From: Hyphomicrobiales bacterium
GTDB taxonomy: Bacteria > Pseudomonadota > Alphaproteobacteria > Rhizobiales > Rhizobiaceae
DNA length: 64,000 bases
Assembly: GCA_900472295.1 (NCBI GenBank)
Contig: UCIA01000023.1
Coordinates: 21,439 to 85,438 of the forward strand
Reading direction: 5' to 3'
Part shown: one piece after another, positions 1-8,528 of the stretch
Layout: each line of letters opens with the position of its first letter
How positions within the stretch are numbered: position 1 is the first letter of the stretch
Notes under the pieces: generated by a model
What the model was told of the DNA's origin: nothing
Seen by the model: the letters and a program-made list of their open reading frames with translations, nothing else
The model's database searches: none
Made by a program: the position numbers and the translations under genes

Positions 1-1003
1 GTTCGAGGGCAAGCGCCTGCCGGTAGGCGTCGCGCGCGGCGTCGTCGTCGCCATGGGCGCGGCGCACATCGCCGATTCCCACCAGCGCCTCGGCATTGCG
101 CGGATCGATCGCCAACACCCGGTGAAACGACTGCTCGGCCCGCACATAATTCTGCTCGAGCAGGGAAATCCGCGCGTCGAGGCTGAGCGCCTCGGCATTA
201 TCAGGCGCGGTTCCGAGCACGTCATCGATCTTCGCGCGGGCGCCCGGCACGTCGCCCTGCCAGATCGCCAGGCGGACCTTGCCGAGGCGAGCGTCGAGAA
301 GACCGGGCCTGATGGCCAGCGCCTGGTCGAAGAAATGCCCGGCCTCGTCGAATTTCTGCTGGGAGCCCGCGACAAGGCCAAGGGCGACGAGGATGTCGGT
401 GTTTTTCGGCGCCAGCCCGAGAGCGCGGCGATAGGCCTTCTCCGCCTCGGGCAATTGTCCCGACGCCCGCAATCTCCGGCCTTCCTCCATCGAGCCGGCA
501 ACGGGATCCGGCCGCGGCGGGCGCGGCTTCTTCCCCGCGGTCGCAGGCTTAGCCTTGCTGCTGCCGGCCTGCCGGGCCTCGCGGATGTTGGCGACAAGCT
601 TCCTCGCATCGGCATTGCCGGGCTCGGCACGCGACACCTCTTCGGCGAGCGTCAGGGCGGGGCCCAGATTGCCGGACCGGAACTCGACCTGAGCCATGCC
701 GAAGCTGGCATCGAGATAGGCCGGCGCCAGCGAAAGCGCCCTGAAAAAGGCGTCGCGTGCCGCCGGCAGCTCGTTGCGGCCAAGCTCGGCGAAGCCAAGC
801 TGCACCAGGGCGTCGGCATTGTCCGGCTTGAGCGCCAGCGCGCGCCGAAGCAGGTCCGCTGCCTCGTCGAAATGCTGGGCTTGCCTGGCCTTGACGCCGG
901 AGGCGTACAGTTCGTCGACGGTCTGGGCCAGCGCGGCGGCAGGCGCCGCTGCAACCGCCAGGATTACGCATGCGGCAATGATGGCGCGCTTGCCGCGCCG
1001 CAT
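1..1003 (-). CDS. Exported TPR protein, 3' end beyond the window
   Basis: The frame is open from the ATG at 1003 to the left window edge, so the C-terminus is missing. The first 26 residues form a Sec signal peptide (basic start, hydrophobic core, ALA-Q cleavage site), so the protein is periplasmic or outer-membrane bound. After it come tetratricopeptide-type helical pairs (A-x-D-L-L-R-R-A-L-x-L-x-P-D-N-A-D-A, then repeats ending in P-K-N-T-D and P-R-N-A-E-A). A low-complexity Lys/Pro linker separates two TPR blocks at roughly residue 150. The ATG overlaps the TAA stop of the receiver gene by one base (TAATG), so the two are translationally coupled. The layout resembles the N-terminus of BcsC- or PgaA-like exopolysaccharide proteins, but nothing visible proves that role. 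Confidence 0.85.
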   Translation of the reverse strand, partial: MRRGKRAIIAACVILAVAAAPAAALAQTVDELYASGVKARQAQHFDEAADLLRRALALKPDNADALVQLGFAELGRNELPAARDAFFRALSLAPAYLDASFGMAQVEFRSGNLGPALTLAEEVSRAEPGNADARKLVANIREARQAGSSKAKPATAGKKPRPPRPDPVAGSMEEGRRLRASGQLPEAEKAYRRALGLAPKNTDILVALGLVAGSQQKFDEAGHFFDQALAIRPGLLDARLGKVRLAIWQGDVPGARAKIDDVLGTAPDNAEALSLDARISLLEQNYVRAEQSFHRVLAIDPRNAEALVGIGDVRRAHGDDDAARDAYRQALALE

Positions 1004-1395
1004 TAACGTTTCCCGCTCTTTCGCGCCAGTAGACGCGCAAGCCGGGCGAGCAGCTCCTCGGGAATGAAGGGTTTCACAAGGTAGTCGTCGGCCCCCTTCT
1101 CAAGGGCCGAGACGATGTCTTTTTCGCCCTTGCGGGCGGTCAGCATGACGACCGGGATTTCGGACAAAGCCGGATCGCTCTTGATGCGGGCAAGAACCTC
1201 CAGGCCGTCGGCCTTGGGCATCATCGCATCGAGCACGATGATGTCCGGCGCCTCATGCTCCGCCTTCGAGAGCGCTTCCGCCCCGTCTACCGCCTTGATG
1301 ACCTCGTATCCCTTCGCCCTGAGCCTGAATTCCATCAGTTCGAGCAACAAGGGATCGTCATCGCAAATCAGAACTCTTGCCTTCGCTTCATTCAC
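1003..1395 (-). CDS. Single-domain response regulator (CheY-like)
   Basis: This 130-residue protein is a lone receiver domain with no output domain. The acidic pocket is CDDDP near the N-terminus, the phospho-acceptor is D56 in VLDAMMP, the switch Thr is T86 (MLTA) and the conserved Lys is K108 in LVKPF. I place the start at the GTG of 1395, which has GGAG eight bases upstream; the longer frame to 1470 adds a tail unlike any receiver. Its stop overlaps the start of the exported TPR gene, so the two probably act together. It is separated from the next receiver and kinase by about 280 bases with no visible gene. The cognate kinase may be the hybrid kinase further upstream, which is an inference from proximity. 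Confidence 0.9.
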   Translation of the reverse strand: MNEAKARVLICDDDPLLLELMEFRLRAKGYEVIKAVDGAEALSKAEHEAPDIIVLDAMMPKADGLEVLARIKSDPALSEIPVVMLTARKGEKDIVSALEKGADDYLVKPFIPEELLARLARLLARKSGKR

Positions 1396-1672
1396 CAGTC
1401 TTGCTCCGATTCGCGCCTCGTTTGCCGCTAGCCCCCCGGAGTGATTGATCCATGAACCGACATCCGCCAACGCGGTTCATGCAGACAGACACATTCTTCT
1501 CAAAATCTCTCGCCGACGTCCGCCGATGCCACGCGATTATAGACAAGCTGATTCGCTACGCCTGCACCTCGGCACAATCAGTAGATGAATAAGGCGACAT
1601 GGTATAGGAGCCGTGAACGGCGTCGGACAGTCTGCAGCCAGACTGCGCTCGGTGCCCAAGCCAAACGCCGGC

Positions 1673-2059
1673 TCAGCTGCGCGATAGAAGCAATCTTTTG
1701 ACTTCACCGGCAAGCGCAATCGGGTCGAAAGGCTTGGCGATCACCCCTACCGCTCCCATCGCCAGATAGCGTTCGACCTCATGCGTCTGGGTGCGCGCGG
1801 TGATGAACACAACGGGTATCGAAGCTGTCGCCCCAGACTCGGCCAGGCGCCTTAGCGTTCCTGGTCCGTCCATGTCCGGCATCATTACGTCGAGCAGAAT
1901 CAGGTCGGGTCGCCATTCGGCGGCATCGGCCAGCGCCTGCACGCCGGACGAGCAGGACCGCACCTCGAATTCCGGCTCGAGCTCCAGCGACATCTGGGCG
2001 ATTTCGCGAATATCGTCCTCGTCATCCACATAGAGAATCCTTGCGGGCATGAGCGTCAC
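1673..2059 (-). CDS. Single-domain response regulator
   Basis: A 128-residue receiver domain alone: acidic residues VDDEDD at 11-16, phospho-acceptor D57 in LLDVMMPDMDG, Thr87 (FITA) and Lys109 in AKPFD. The GTG start at 2059 overlaps the TGA stop of the hybrid kinase by four bases (GTGA), which indicates one operon and translational coupling; an ATG three codons later is the alternative start. With no DNA-binding or enzymatic output it is likely a phosphotransfer intermediate or a protein-protein switch for the neighbouring kinase. Confidence 0.92.
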   Translation of the reverse strand: MTLMPARILYVDDEDDIREIAQMSLELEPEFEVRSCSSGVQALADAAEWRPDLILLDVMMPDMDGPGTLRRLAESGATASIPVVFITARTQTHEVERYLAMGAVGVIAKPFDPIALAGEVKRLLLSRS

Positions 2060-4491
2060 TCCTTGGCGTGCGCGGCAGATTGAGTGCGGGACGAAACCAA
2101 CATGCTCCTGACCAGCTTTGCTACATCGATTTCCGACGCCCTGGTCTTGGTCATGATGGCCTGCACGCGGTCACCCAGTTTCTGGTCTAGCTCCGCCGCC
2201 GAAAAAACGATGACCCCAGTCTCGAGAGGCAGATCGGCCAGCAGTTCCAACCCCGATCCGTCGGGGAGTGCAATATCCAGGATCACCAGGTCGAAGCGAT
2301 GCTGCGCGATCGCCTCCCGGGCGTCCTTGAGCGTCTTCGCGGAAGTGACCGAGACACCCGAACCTAATCCCTCCGACATCACCGCAAGCACGCCCTCGTC
2401 GTCCTCGACATGCAGAATCTTGGGCCTCTGTTCCGTCCTGCCGGCAACGATCTTGGCAAGGGCGGCGTGAAGCCGCTTCGAGTCCACCGGCTTCTCCAGC
2501 CAGTCGACAATACCGACGGCGCTGCCGTTCAGCGATCCCCTTGCCTCATCGGCAACGGCGGAGATGACGATGACCGCAATGTCGGAGTTCACGGGCGATG
2601 CCCTAATGTCGTGGAAGAGCTTGATACCGGATTCCCCCGCCAGCTTGATGTCGAGAGTCAAGGCCACGTATTCGCGGGACGTCAGAAGCGCCGTTGCCGT
2701 GGCGATATCGGGTGCGATGTCGCTGGAAAAGCCTTCCGCATCCAAGAGTGCCGCAATCACGGCGGCGACGTCGGTATCGTCTTCACAGACCAGAACTCGC
2801 AGGCGGCCATCAGGCTTCCGCCTCAGGTGCGGTGGCGGATACGGCCTTGGCTGATGCCTGCGTACTTCTGCCAAGTCGACGTGGAACGAGGTTCCCTTGC
2901 CTTCCTCGGTCTCGAAGGAAACGGCTCCGCCCAGTTTTTCGGTAATGGCCTTGACAATGCTCAAGCCCAGGCCGGTGCCGCCTATCTTACGGGTGCTGGA
3001 GGCGTCGGCCTGCTCGAACTTTCCGAATATACGGTTGCGGAAAGCCTCCGGGATGCCAGCGCCCTGGTCCATCACGGAAATGCGTAGCATGTCGTGGTCA
3101 CGACGCTGGAATTTCACCGTGACGGTGCCATCAGCATGCGAGAACTTGATCGCATTCGACAGGAGGTTCGCCATCACCTGATGCAGGCGATCCGGGTCGA
3201 TGTTGGCCTCGGCGCGCGGGGCATCGTCGATCAGAACGATCTTGATCCGGCTGTCAGCCATGTAGTTGGAGCTGGCGGCAATGGCCTGCTCTAGCACCTG
3301 ACGGACAGGCATCTGCTTGATCTTGAAGGTGATCACGCCCGATTCGATTTTCTCCATATCCAGAATGTCGTTGATGAGACGAACCAGCCTTTCGCTATTG
3401 GTGTGGGCGATGTTGACGAGATTGGCGACCTTGGGCGGCAGTTCGCCGGCTACACCGGCCGCGATCAGGCCAAGCGAGCCGCGGATGGAGGTCAGCGGAG
3501 TGCGCAATTCGTGGCTGACCGTGGAAATGAAATCGTTCTTGAGCTGGGCGGCGCGCTTCTGCTCGGTGATGTCGCGATTGTAGGTGATGACGCCGACGAT
3601 CTTGCCGGCCTCGTCGCGGAAAGGGGCCTTGAGCGTGTAGAGCCATCCTTGCCGGCCGTCTGGGAAAAGCGCCGGCTGGTCGATACGCAACGTCTGCCCG
3701 GCCTCCAGCGCGCCCATCTCATCTTGCCGGAAGCGCTCTGCCACCTCCCTAGTATAGAAATCGAAATCCGTCTTGCCAATCAGATCGTCGGCCGATGCGG
3801 CGCGCATCATTTCGGCGGTGGCTGGGTTGGCGGCGATGAAACGGCCGTCCACATCCTTTATGTTCAGGCAATCCGGCAGTTCGCGAACCATGGCCCGGTA
3901 CGTCATGTTGGACATCAAGAGATCTCGCCGGCGCTGCTGCCGGTCCAGCAAAACGCCGATGATGAATGTCCCGAGGAAGCGGAACACGAGGGACGGGAAC
4001 GTGCTCTGCTGCACAAAGCCCGTGACGGCTTGCCCCGGGATGACCAGGAGCGTGATCAGCCCGGCGAGAGCGACCGTTATCGCCAGACCGAATATGTCGT
4101 ACATGGAGCGCGATCGGGCCGCGACGATGTGGTGCCATGCAATGCCGACGACCGCAGTGATGAGGATACCCATAACCCCGGAGCTCGCGCCCTGCCCGCC
4201 GAGGTGGACGCGATAGGCAATGGAGCCGGCCGTTGCGATGAGCATTGCCGGCCATCCGCCGAAGAACGCGGCCGCAGCAATAAAGGCGGCGCGCAGATCG
4301 ACGACGAAGCCGGATATGGACAGCGCGGTCGCCATCGAAATGATAGCGCCCGCGCACATCACCACGCCGAGAATCAGCGACTGCGTTCGCCGTGAGAAAC
4401 GCCCTATGAAATCCGCCACAAGGTCCCATGCGACCACGAGGATGGAGACCAAGGCAAGGTTGGCGAGGAGTGAGTTCCAAATCTCGGTCAT
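2056..4491 (-). CDS. Hybrid sensor histidine kinase (5TM-PAS-HisKA-HATPase-REC-REC)
   Basis: This is an 811-residue inner-membrane hybrid kinase. Residues 1-185 hold about six hydrophobic segments in the pattern of the 5TM LytS-type receptor module, including the IAYRVHLGGQGA region. A PAS domain spans about 198-312 (DCLNIKDVDGRFIAANPA and the ITYNRDITEQK exit). The HisKA box has H327 in STVSHELRTPL. The ATPase domain follows with N446 (NLLSNAIKF), DQGAGIP and GGTGLGLSI. Two receiver domains close the protein, with D614 (LTLDIKLAG) and D739 (VILDIALPD); the second lacks the usual KP after the conserved Lys. A GGAG lies just before the ATG at 4491. The signal is unknown; LytS-type modules in other bacteria sense cell-wall or small-metabolite cues. 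It forms an operon with the receiver gene that follows. Confidence 0.93.
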   Translation of the reverse strand: MTEIWNSLLANLALVSILVVAWDLVADFIGRFSRRTQSLILGVVMCAGAIISMATALSISGFVVDLRAAFIAAAAFFGGWPAMLIATAGSIAYRVHLGGQGASSGVMGILITAVVGIAWHHIVAARSRSMYDIFGLAITVALAGLITLLVIPGQAVTGFVQQSTFPSLVFRFLGTFIIGVLLDRQQRRRDLLMSNMTYRAMVRELPDCLNIKDVDGRFIAANPATAEMMRAASADDLIGKTDFDFYTREVAERFRQDEMGALEAGQTLRIDQPALFPDGRQGWLYTLKAPFRDEAGKIVGVITYNRDITEQKRAAQLKNDFISTVSHELRTPLTSIRGSLGLIAAGVAGELPPKVANLVNIAHTNSERLVRLINDILDMEKIESGVITFKIKQMPVRQVLEQAIAASSNYMADSRIKIVLIDDAPRAEANIDPDRLHQVMANLLSNAIKFSHADGTVTVKFQRRDHDMLRISVMDQGAGIPEAFRNRIFGKFEQADASSTRKIGGTGLGLSIVKAITEKLGGAVSFETEEGKGTSFHVDLAEVRRHQPRPYPPPHLRRKPDGRLRVLVCEDDTDVAAVIAALLDAEGFSSDIAPDIATATALLTSREYVALTLDIKLAGESGIKLFHDIRASPVNSDIAVIVISAVADEARGSLNGSAVGIVDWLEKPVDSKRLHAALAKIVAGRTEQRPKILHVEDDEGVLAVMSEGLGSGVSVTSAKTLKDAREAIAQHRFDLVILDIALPDGSGLELLADLPLETGVIVFSAAELDQKLGDRVQAIMTKTRASEIDVAKLVRSMLVSSRTQSAAHAKE

Positions 4492-5076
4492 GACTTCGGC
4501 TCCTTTCTTCGATAAATACCGGCAAAACCTATCCGAGGTCTAAAGAAGCTACAGGCCGGTCGGTGGCGCGGCCGACCCCGGCAATCAGGGCAGCTCGGTG
4601 TTGGCACCTTGATCACCGCGCTTGTCAGTCAGCAGGCGTCAACTTCGATGCGAAGACTTATGACTTCGACATGCTCAGCCGCAGCGTAAGGGCTGACGAT
4701 TCCACGATATCAGGCCCACTCGGCAATGGATCAGAAGCGACGCTCGCGACTGACCGGCGCCGACAATCACCTACGGCAGTGTTCTGCGATGTCTGCTTCC
4801 GGACAGAGGCGAAGCACATCTATGGCCGACATGAGGCGCAAAGCTGCCGTTCCCACTTTGGGGGCATGCTAGCGCGCTCTAGAAGGAGGACACACCTGCT
4901 AAAAGTCTATGTCCCTCCAATTATCCTAAAACCGAATCTACTGTCCCACTTTGTCCATAAGCGCCCTCAGCTCGGGCTGAGGCGCGACCCAAAAAGTTCG
5001 AAAAGCTTCCAGGAACCCCAGCCAGCATTATTCCAAGAGAAATCAGTATCAGTCCGGTGGGAATTTCCCGTTTCCG
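4492..5076. other. Gene-free stretch
   Basis: These 585 bases separate the hybrid kinase from the membrane protein at 5077. One plus-strand open frame crosses it, but it has no ribosome-binding site, has unusual composition (Cys, His and Arg rich) and runs into the next gene on the other strand, so I do not call it. I see no RNA gene and no clear terminator. The promoter of the kinase operon should lie near 4500-4600. Confidence 0.5.
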
Positions 5077-6225
5077 CTACGCGTCCGCGCAGACGCCAAG
5101 CTTGCAAAGCCTGGCGTTGGCCTCTTCGACGCTCATTTCCGCCGGCCAGATCGCCCTGTATTCGACCGGCTTGTCCTGCCAGTCCTTCGACGTGAACGTC
5201 CGGCCGGTGAGCTTGAAGATGGCACGAACCGCTACGCCTGACATGTGCGGCATGTCCGTCGAGCAGATGGCGAACGCGGTGTAGGCTGGCGTCAGCCCGC
5301 TGCGGGCCGCATCGCGCTCGACATCGCTGCGGCAGCGCGTCACGCCGATCCCGGAGAAATCGCTACGGCGCAGGACAACCACGCCCTTGCCGGGGAGGCG
5401 TGCATAAACCCCGGTCTGGTCGAATGCCTGGCCCAGATAATAAGCGCCGGTATCCCCGTTGAAATCGGGAAAGGTGATCCAGGCGTGCAGATATTGCCAG
5501 AAATAGATCATGGTCACGGCTGCGACGGCCAGCACGGTGGCACCGGCGCGCTGCTGCGGCTGTGTCGGCTTCCAGCCGAAAATCCAGCCGCGCTCCTTGA
5601 CCACGCGCGGCGTCGCCAGCAGCGGCGCGGACGGGTTGCCGCTGAATGCGCGCCAGCGCGTCTCTATTTCCTGCCACAACTCGTCGGCGGGTACGGTCAG
5701 CAGGTCGTGGTGGACGGCGACCTGCACCATCTCGTCCCTGGAAACGAAGTGGTAGCGCCATCCGGGACCCTGCCCCCATCTCGATTTGACCGGATTGCTG
5801 GCGTCGAAAAATTCCCGCGACACAAGCGCGGCCGTCACGTCGCGGAAGATATGACCCTTTGCCCCCCTGATGTCGATCAGTTCGAGACGGTGAATCTCGC
5901 TCCACGGAATTCGGAGTTCCTTGTTCTTTGCGATACGAAACAGGATGCCGGCGGGAGACAGTTCGAGCATCGGCTTTCCCGGGCTGTTGCGACGATGAAA
6001 GGCGAAGCCGATGTAGGCGAGGCTGGCAAAGATCAAGAATACTGCGATCACCCTCGCCCCGTTGTCGTCGCTGCTGTTGCCGCCGCGCGCGAGAAACAGG
6101 ACCAGGATGGCAAGCGCCATGAAACCCAACGCCCAGGGGATCTTCTTGAACAGATATTTTTCGATGCCGAAGGCCCGCGTCGCGGTGACGTCGACCTCTT
6201 TGCTGTTCGCGCTGGTGTCGCTCAT
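5077..6225 (-). CDS. Membrane protein of unknown function (STM3941-like architecture)
   Basis: This is a 382-residue protein that I do not assign to a pathway. Two hydrophobic segments near residues 28-45 and 55-72 form a membrane hairpin. They are followed by a cytosolic stretch with a PH-like pattern (L-E-L-S-P-A-G-I-L-F-R, then I-P-W-S-E-I-H-R-L-E), as seen in STM3941-type and YdbT-type membrane proteins. A third hydrophobic segment lies near residue 230, then a C-terminal region with three Cys residues. The ATG at 6225 is preferred because it is the first ATG and gives a short polar N-terminus before the first membrane segment; the longer frame starts at GTG 6276. It stands alone, opposite in direction to its right-hand neighbours. 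Confidence 0.75.
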   Translation of the reverse strand: MSDTSANSKEVDVTATRAFGIEKYLFKKIPWALGFMALAILVLFLARGGNSSDDNGARVIAVFLIFASLAYIGFAFHRRNSPGKPMLELSPAGILFRIAKNKELRIPWSEIHRLELIDIRGAKGHIFRDVTAALVSREFFDASNPVKSRWGQGPGWRYHFVSRDEMVQVAVHHDLLTVPADELWQEIETRWRAFSGNPSAPLLATPRVVKERGWIFGWKPTQPQQRAGATVLAVAAVTMIYFWQYLHAWITFPDFNGDTGAYYLGQAFDQTGVYARLPGKGVVVLRRSDFSGIGVTRCRSDVERDAARSGLTPAYTAFAICSTDMPHMSGVAVRAIFKLTGRTFTSKDWQDKPVEYRAIWPAEMSVEEANARLCKLGVCADA

Positions 6226-6412
6226 GGGATCGCGATCAAGGCTGTTCGTGCCAGATAGTACTGCACCGGGCGACACGCCGCATCAATGAAGTGTGTCACA
6301 GACCGTAGCGCTCGACCGCTCGGGGCGAGATTCCCGGAGCGAAAAAGATCGGTGACGGCTGGTTTGTGCTACTGGCTAAGCTTCATCGAAGGTTCCTGCA
6401 CAAGGCCGCTTC

Positions 6413-7045
6413 ATGCCCACCGATAGCCAGTACATTCTCGAACGCATCAGGCAAGGCTGCGTGACGCTTGCCGAGGACGAGTTCGTCATCGACAGGCTGG
6501 TGAAGTATGTCGGCAATGGCAGGATCCGCTGGCACGTCGAATTCCGTGGGCACCGCATCGAGCTGACGACCGGCCAGATCAAGAAGCAGCCGACCTTCCG
6601 CAGGAAAATCCTCGAACAGGCCGGCGTGCTGCCGCCGCAGCGGGCCGGGGCCGAGTACAGGCGATGGGCACTCGATCTCAGGCGGAATGCCGTCGAGCTT
6701 CCCTGGCGCGACAGGCCTGTCGATGCCGGTTTCGCCATCGACAGGCTCACCAGTCACGGCGACGGGCGCTGGACGGTTGAATACCAGGGCAAGGCGATCA
6801 AGTTCACGACCACCAAACTGCGCCGGCAACTCAGTTTCCGCAAACGCATGCTGGCCAAGGCCAAGGTGCTGCCGCCCGAATTGGCCCCGGCTGCCTATCG
6901 CAAATGGATGGACTGGCTCATTCAAAACGCCACTGAGGCTTCACCGCAGGCCGGCGACGCCGTGATGACGGAGAAAAGCTGGCTCGACGACCTGCCGGAA
7001 CTGGCCGGCTGGCAAGATCAAGCGCCGCCCGAAGAGGACGACTAG
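6413..7045 (+). CDS. Protein of two tandem copies of one module, function unknown
   Basis: This 210-residue soluble protein has an internal duplication. Copy A covers about residues 24-89 and copy B about 107-169. Both run F-x-I-D-R-L, then G-x-G-R-x-x-W-x-V-E-(F/Y)-x-G-x-x-I-x-(L/F)-T-T, then F-R-(R/K)-(K/R), then LPP, and end in (Y)-R-(R/K)-W-x-x-(D/W)-L. The pattern resembles small DNA-handling modules of phage primase or helicase-loader proteins, but this is only an impression. The C-terminal 40 residues are acidic and end EEDD. No signal peptide or membrane segment is present. It is monocistronic, and I do not recognise the family. Confidence 0.75.
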   Translation: MPTDSQYILERIRQGCVTLAEDEFVIDRLVKYVGNGRIRWHVEFRGHRIELTTGQIKKQPTFRRKILEQAGVLPPQRAGAEYRRWALDLRRNAVELPWRDRPVDAGFAIDRLTSHGDGRWTVEYQGKAIKFTTTKLRRQLSFRKRMLAKAKVLPPELAPAAYRKWMDWLIQNATEASPQAGDAVMTEKSWLDDLPELAGWQDQAPPEEDD

Positions 7046-7141
7046 GCGGGCGGCAGCGCCTCCAGTCAAGATTTATCCGCATTTTAACTAATGTAGGCAA
7101 TCCTCACAGAGAGCGTTCTTCCGGCTGACGAGCAGAGTGGA

Positions 7142-7432
7142 ATGACTGACCTTTTGGATGAGGATGAACTTCCCAGCCCGCCCAAACGCGGGCGCGCGAT
7201 AGCTTTGGCGACATTCCAGATCGTCCCGCCGATGGTTTCCGTGGGATGCGCCATCATGGCGGGCTATTTCACCTATGTGACCTCGCACAACAAGCCGCCC
7301 GCGGACATGGCGGCGCTGGCCGTGTCGATCATGAAATCGGGCGATGCTTCTCCGGAACTGCGCGATTGGGCAGCAGACGTCCTGGGAATACAGACCGATA
7401 TCGGAATGCCGGCGAAGTCAGTCCAGCAATAG
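7142..7432 (+). CDS. Small single-span membrane protein
   Basis: A 96-residue protein with an acidic N-terminus (DLLDEDELPSPP), a short basic stretch KRGR and one hydrophobic segment at about residues 22-47 (FQIVPPMVSVGCAIMAGYF), followed by a polar C-terminal domain of about 45 residues. The charge pattern suggests an N-in, C-out topology. Codon use matches the neighbours. It is probably real but unrecognised; the ribosome-binding site is weak (GAGTGGA). Confidence 0.6.
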   Translation: MTDLLDEDELPSPPKRGRAIALATFQIVPPMVSVGCAIMAGYFTYVTSHNKPPADMAALAVSIMKSGDASPELRDWAADVLGIQTDIGMPAKSVQQ

Positions 7433-7706
7433 CTCCTGCGGCAAGCATTTGGTCGCCGCCAAAGCCAGCGGCCGGCGCCGCTCATTTAGAGATTGCCTGA
7501 GTAGGCGCCGGCCAGGCGGGCATTGGGGTACCCGCCGACGCTACATTAGCATTCACGCATAGATGAGATATGGCGCGAACGCGGAAGGCCCGGCGCGTCC
7601 TGCCGTTAGCCGTGGGCTCAAAACCCTCTGATATCGATTTCACCCCGGCCAGTCCCCTTGCGGACGTACCCAAGTTGCGCCATGACTGTCTTGGGGGGAT
7701 TTTCAA

Positions 7707-8171
7707 ATGAAAATAAGTATTCTTGCCGCCTTGGCGGCGGCGCTTGCTGTTTCCGGTTGCGCATCGGTCGCGCGCGGAACTACAGAAAAAGTCTCGTTGA
7801 ATTCAGAGCCGCCCGATGCCGCTATCCGTACATCCCTCGGGCATTCCTGCCCAGCATCGCCATGCACAGTCGAAGTAAGCCGGAAAGAAGGCTTTACCGC
7901 CTTTGCCGAGAAGGAAGGCTACAAGCCAGGCAGCCTCTACATCGGCACCAAGATGAGCGGCAATGGTGCCGCGGGGCTTGCCGGAAACATTCTCGTCGGC
8001 GGCATTATCGGCGTCGGCGTCGATGCGGTAACCGGCGCCACGCTCGATCATTTTCCGAACCCGGCGCTCATAGCGCTGGTTCCTATCGACGCGCCCGGCG
8101 AGAGCACTAAGGCAGTGGTGCCGCCTCCTGCCCCGCCGGCGAAGAACAACAGCGCGCATACCGGCGTCTGA
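7707..8171 (+). CDS. Lipoprotein with PEGA-like domain
   Basis: A 154-residue lipoprotein. The signal peptide (MKISILAALAAALA) ends in the lipobox VSGC, with Cys18 as the lipidated residue. The mature part begins with a beta-rich stretch resembling PEGA domains (V-S-L-N-S-E-P-P-D-A-A-I, then C-P-A-S-P-C-T-V-E-V, then A-E-K-E-G-Y-K). A glycine-rich hydrophobic segment follows at about residues 90-115 (GNILVGGIIGVGVDAVTGA), then a Pro-rich tail. Proteins of this type are common periplasmic or outer-membrane lipoproteins in Rhizobiales, sometimes misannotated as translation factors. A GGGGGG run eight bases before the ATG serves as the ribosome-binding site. The gene appears to be monocistronic. 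Confidence 0.85.
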   Translation: MKISILAALAAALAVSGCASVARGTTEKVSLNSEPPDAAIRTSLGHSCPASPCTVEVSRKEGFTAFAEKEGYKPGSLYIGTKMSGNGAAGLAGNILVGGIIGVGVDAVTGATLDHFPNPALIALVPIDAPGESTKAVVPPPAPPAKNNSAHTGV

Positions 8172-8187
8172 GCGAACGGCGGAGATC

Positions 8188-8258
8188 TACTCGCAGCCCG
8201 CTATGCCTTGATCTCGAGCAAATCCTCGAGGCCGTGTAGACATTGCCGGTGCGCATGC
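8188..8258 (-). pseudogene. Relic of an aldehyde dehydrogenase 3' end
   Basis: On the minus strand this stretch encodes MRTGNVY, jumps to HGLEDLLEIK and then a frameshifted GIAGCE before a stop. The intact enzyme at 15590-17023 ends with the same elements (MRTGNVYINY, then YGLEDFLEIKGIAGYE). At DNA level, 8209-8236 and 8236-8258 each match the intact gene with only a few differences. About 80 bases between the two blocks are missing and one base is lost near the end. It is therefore a decayed copy of the last ~30 codons, in the same orientation as the intact gene. Confidence 0.8.
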
Positions 8259-8528
8259 AGGGCGAAGTACCGTCATGGCCGGGCGTGAGTGCGATCAGTA
8301 CCAACGAGTATTTCAGATCCGCCGGGGCCAGCGCGGCCAAGAATCTTATATGCGAAGAAGCTGATATATACTGGCCGCTAACAGAGGGTAGACAAGCGAA
8401 GATTCCAATTGCATGTTGGCACTGGGACGGGGCTCGACCGGCAAGCGCAAAGGATGCTTGGCGGTGGTTGGCACAAGCTGAACCGTACAGCCGCAATTGC
8501 CGCGGTTGTGAGACAGGGAGTCCCAAGG

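Noticed and set aside
4563..5195. Plus-strand open frame of 210 codons
   Set aside because: No ribosome-binding site, odd Cys/His/Arg-rich composition, and it overlaps the end of a better-supported minus-strand gene.
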